Positions 63,048 to 64,000 of a stretch of DNA of 64,000 bases are shown piece by piece. Each line of letters begins with the position of its first letter. Positions within the stretch are counted from its first letter, which is position 1. The DNA lies in assembly GCA_024653355.1 (NCBI GenBank), contig JANLFQ010000001.1, positions 1-64,000 of the forward strand, read 5' to 3'. The notes beneath the pieces were generated by a model. The model was not told the origin of the DNA. It ran no database searches and saw only the letters and a program-made list of their open reading frames with translations. Source of the DNA: a candidate division WOR-3 bacterium. Its GTDB lineage: Bacteria > Hydrothermota > Tepidihabitantia > Tepidihabitantales > Tepidihabitantaceae. The position numbers and the translations under genes were made by a program.

Positions 63048-63998
63048 TTACTCCTCAATTATTTCGACATTTGCCCGGGGCAGGGTAATGCGCTCGCCCG
63101 ATTCCAGTTCGACTTCAAGAACCCGGACTTTTGCCTCGGTTTCAATTGTCTGAAGTTCAACCGGAAGAGCGGTGACCTTGCCGATTTTGCCGAAATGCGG
63201 TTGCCTGATGATGCGTACCGCCATACCGATTGCCAATCCGCCTTCGGAACTGCTCGGCTTCACCTCTCCGCCCGAACCGCTGCAGGGGACAATTATCTCG
63301 GGGCGAATAACACCGGCACGAATCTGGGTGGCGCCATTTGCCGAAGCCATTTTGTTTTCCAGTGACTGCAGCAGTTCAAATGTCCGCTTCGCCATTCGCA
63401 TCTCACCAAAACCTTCGGTGATGATTATGGTAAGACCGCGTTTTTCTGAGCCCGTGATGGCAACACCGATGTCGTAACCTAAAAATTTTCGCAGGGTTGA
63501 ATCTTCGATGCCACCGCCCACGATGCCGCGGGCACCAACTTTCAGTGCCTGTTCAATCGCTTCATAGGTGATAAGTGAACCGCCGATGACAATTTTACCC
63601 TGACAGTCGCCATTGATTTTATCGGCGGTTAGAACCTCGTCGGGCGTTTTGACAACAAGTTTTATCACGCCGCGGGTTTCGCCGCCGACGCCGAAAATCC
63701 CTTGAATCAGGCTGACCTCGTTGGCAATAACAACCCCTTCCTTGGGAAGGATTTCGTCCACAATCCCTTCAATATAAGCGTCAACCTGTACCAGCTGGGG
63801 CGGTTCCCGCACGATGACCTGACCGGTTACCGGTGAGATGTTCTCAATTGTGCCTGTCACCGGTGAGCGGACCTCAGACTTGAACAGTCCAAAGAGACCT
63901 TTAGAACGGGCGATAACCTCGTCTTTCTTCACCGGGTCGCCGGCTTTTTTCAACATAAGATGGGGGACATCTTCGGGCGGTACACCAAGGATGCCACC
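63048..63998 (-). CDS. Barrel-sandwich-hybrid plus KOW-motif protein, 5' end outside window
   Basis: The frame is open to the right edge; codons upstream of the ATG at 63956 read GGILGVPPEDVPHL and continue the fold, so the start lies outside. Seen: a biotinyl/lipoyl-like sandwich (AGDPVKKDEVIARSKG, then SPVTGTIENISPVTGQVIV), a central alpha/beta part with GGSLITYEAIEQALKVGARGIVGGGI, and a C-terminal KOW-like strand GMAVRIIRQPHFGKIGKVTALP. No named family recognised. It could be a membrane- or envelope-linked scaffold. It is translated ahead of the PorQ-like gene. Confidence 0.6.
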   Translation of the reverse strand, partial: GGILGVPPEDVPHLMLKKAGDPVKKDEVIARSKGLFGLFKSEVRSPVTGTIENISPVTGQVIVREPPQLVQVDAYIEGIVDEILPKEGVVIANEVSLIQGIFGVGGETRGVIKLVVKTPDEVLTADKINGDCQGKIVIGGSLITYEAIEQALKVGARGIVGGGIEDSTLRKFLGYDIGVAITGSEKRGLTIIITEGFGEMRMAKRTFELLQSLENKMASANGATQIRAGVIRPEIIVPCSGSGGEVKPSSSEGGLAIGMAVRIIRQPHFGKIGKVTALPVELQTIETEAKVRVLEVELESGERITLPRANVEIIEE

Positions 63999-64000
63999 GA

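Overview
The window is a gene-dense (~90% coding) bacterial chromosome segment with about 50 protein genes, two tRNA genes and no rRNA, CRISPR array or recognisable insertion sequence. Housekeeping genes are clearly bacterial (rplM-rpsI-rpsB-tsf-pyrH-frr-uppS-cdsA, rpsF-ssb, mfd, ligA, recG, era, accA). The secreted proteins carry C-terminal FlgD-Ig or type IX secretion (T9SS) like tails, and two genes encode PorV/PorQ-like barrels. ProS is of the archaeal/eukaryotic-like type. Together with a serine-palmitoyltransferase-like gene and a split methylmalonyl-CoA mutase, this points to the FCB superphylum or a neighbour, most plausibly a candidate division WOR-3 type lineage. That assignment is inference from gene content, not from a marker-gene tree.

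Layout. 1-5 kb: 3' part of a giant modular surface protein and a PorV-like barrel. 5.0-5.2 kb: a strongly promoted 28-residue lysine-rich peptide gene and a perfect palindrome on the start of mfd. 5.2-14 kb: mfd/tsaE, crotonase-thiolase, hypD-hypE, and a site-2-type membrane protease. 14-22 kb: two paralogous ~1000-residue secreted proteins with two propellers each, and a gingipain-like (C25) protease. 22-33 kb: ligA-recG-DUF4837 lipoprotein, a serine-palmitoyltransferase/GNAT pair (candidate sphingolipid synthesis), a nucleotidase-like protein fused to a ComEA-type DNA-binding domain, proS and tRNA-fMet. 33.9-42 kb: purN-oxidoreductase-lnt, a C39-like secreted protein, small secreted proteins, hutI and a VOC protein. 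42-56 kb, minus strand: the ribosomal, nucleotide and isoprenoid operons, tRNA-Gln overlapping ispE, and a large secreted alpha/beta hydrolase. 56-60 kb: pccB, methylmalonyl-CoA mutase large subunit and epimerase. 60-64 kb, minus strand: era, accA, a PorQ-like barrel and a partial KOW/sandwich-hybrid protein.

The most general signal is in the promoters. At least twelve operon-leading genes have a sigma70-like TTGACn - 16 to 18 bp - TAnnnT promoter whose -10 box ends only 6-10 nt before the start codon, with no Shine-Dalgarno site. Their mRNAs should be leaderless or nearly so, while many operon-internal genes and some genes with longer leaders have AAAGGAGG-type sites. This pattern also resolves several start codons (tsaE, hypD, the C25 peptidase, ligA, the SPT-like gene, proS, purN, hutI, rplM, pccB and the 89-residue membrane protein). 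The secreted proteins share modules: a ~100-residue beta module ending in CST-x-L-x-GD-x-NP-x-ND, and a six-fold Kelch-like repeat centred on KGNNT-x-EFW.
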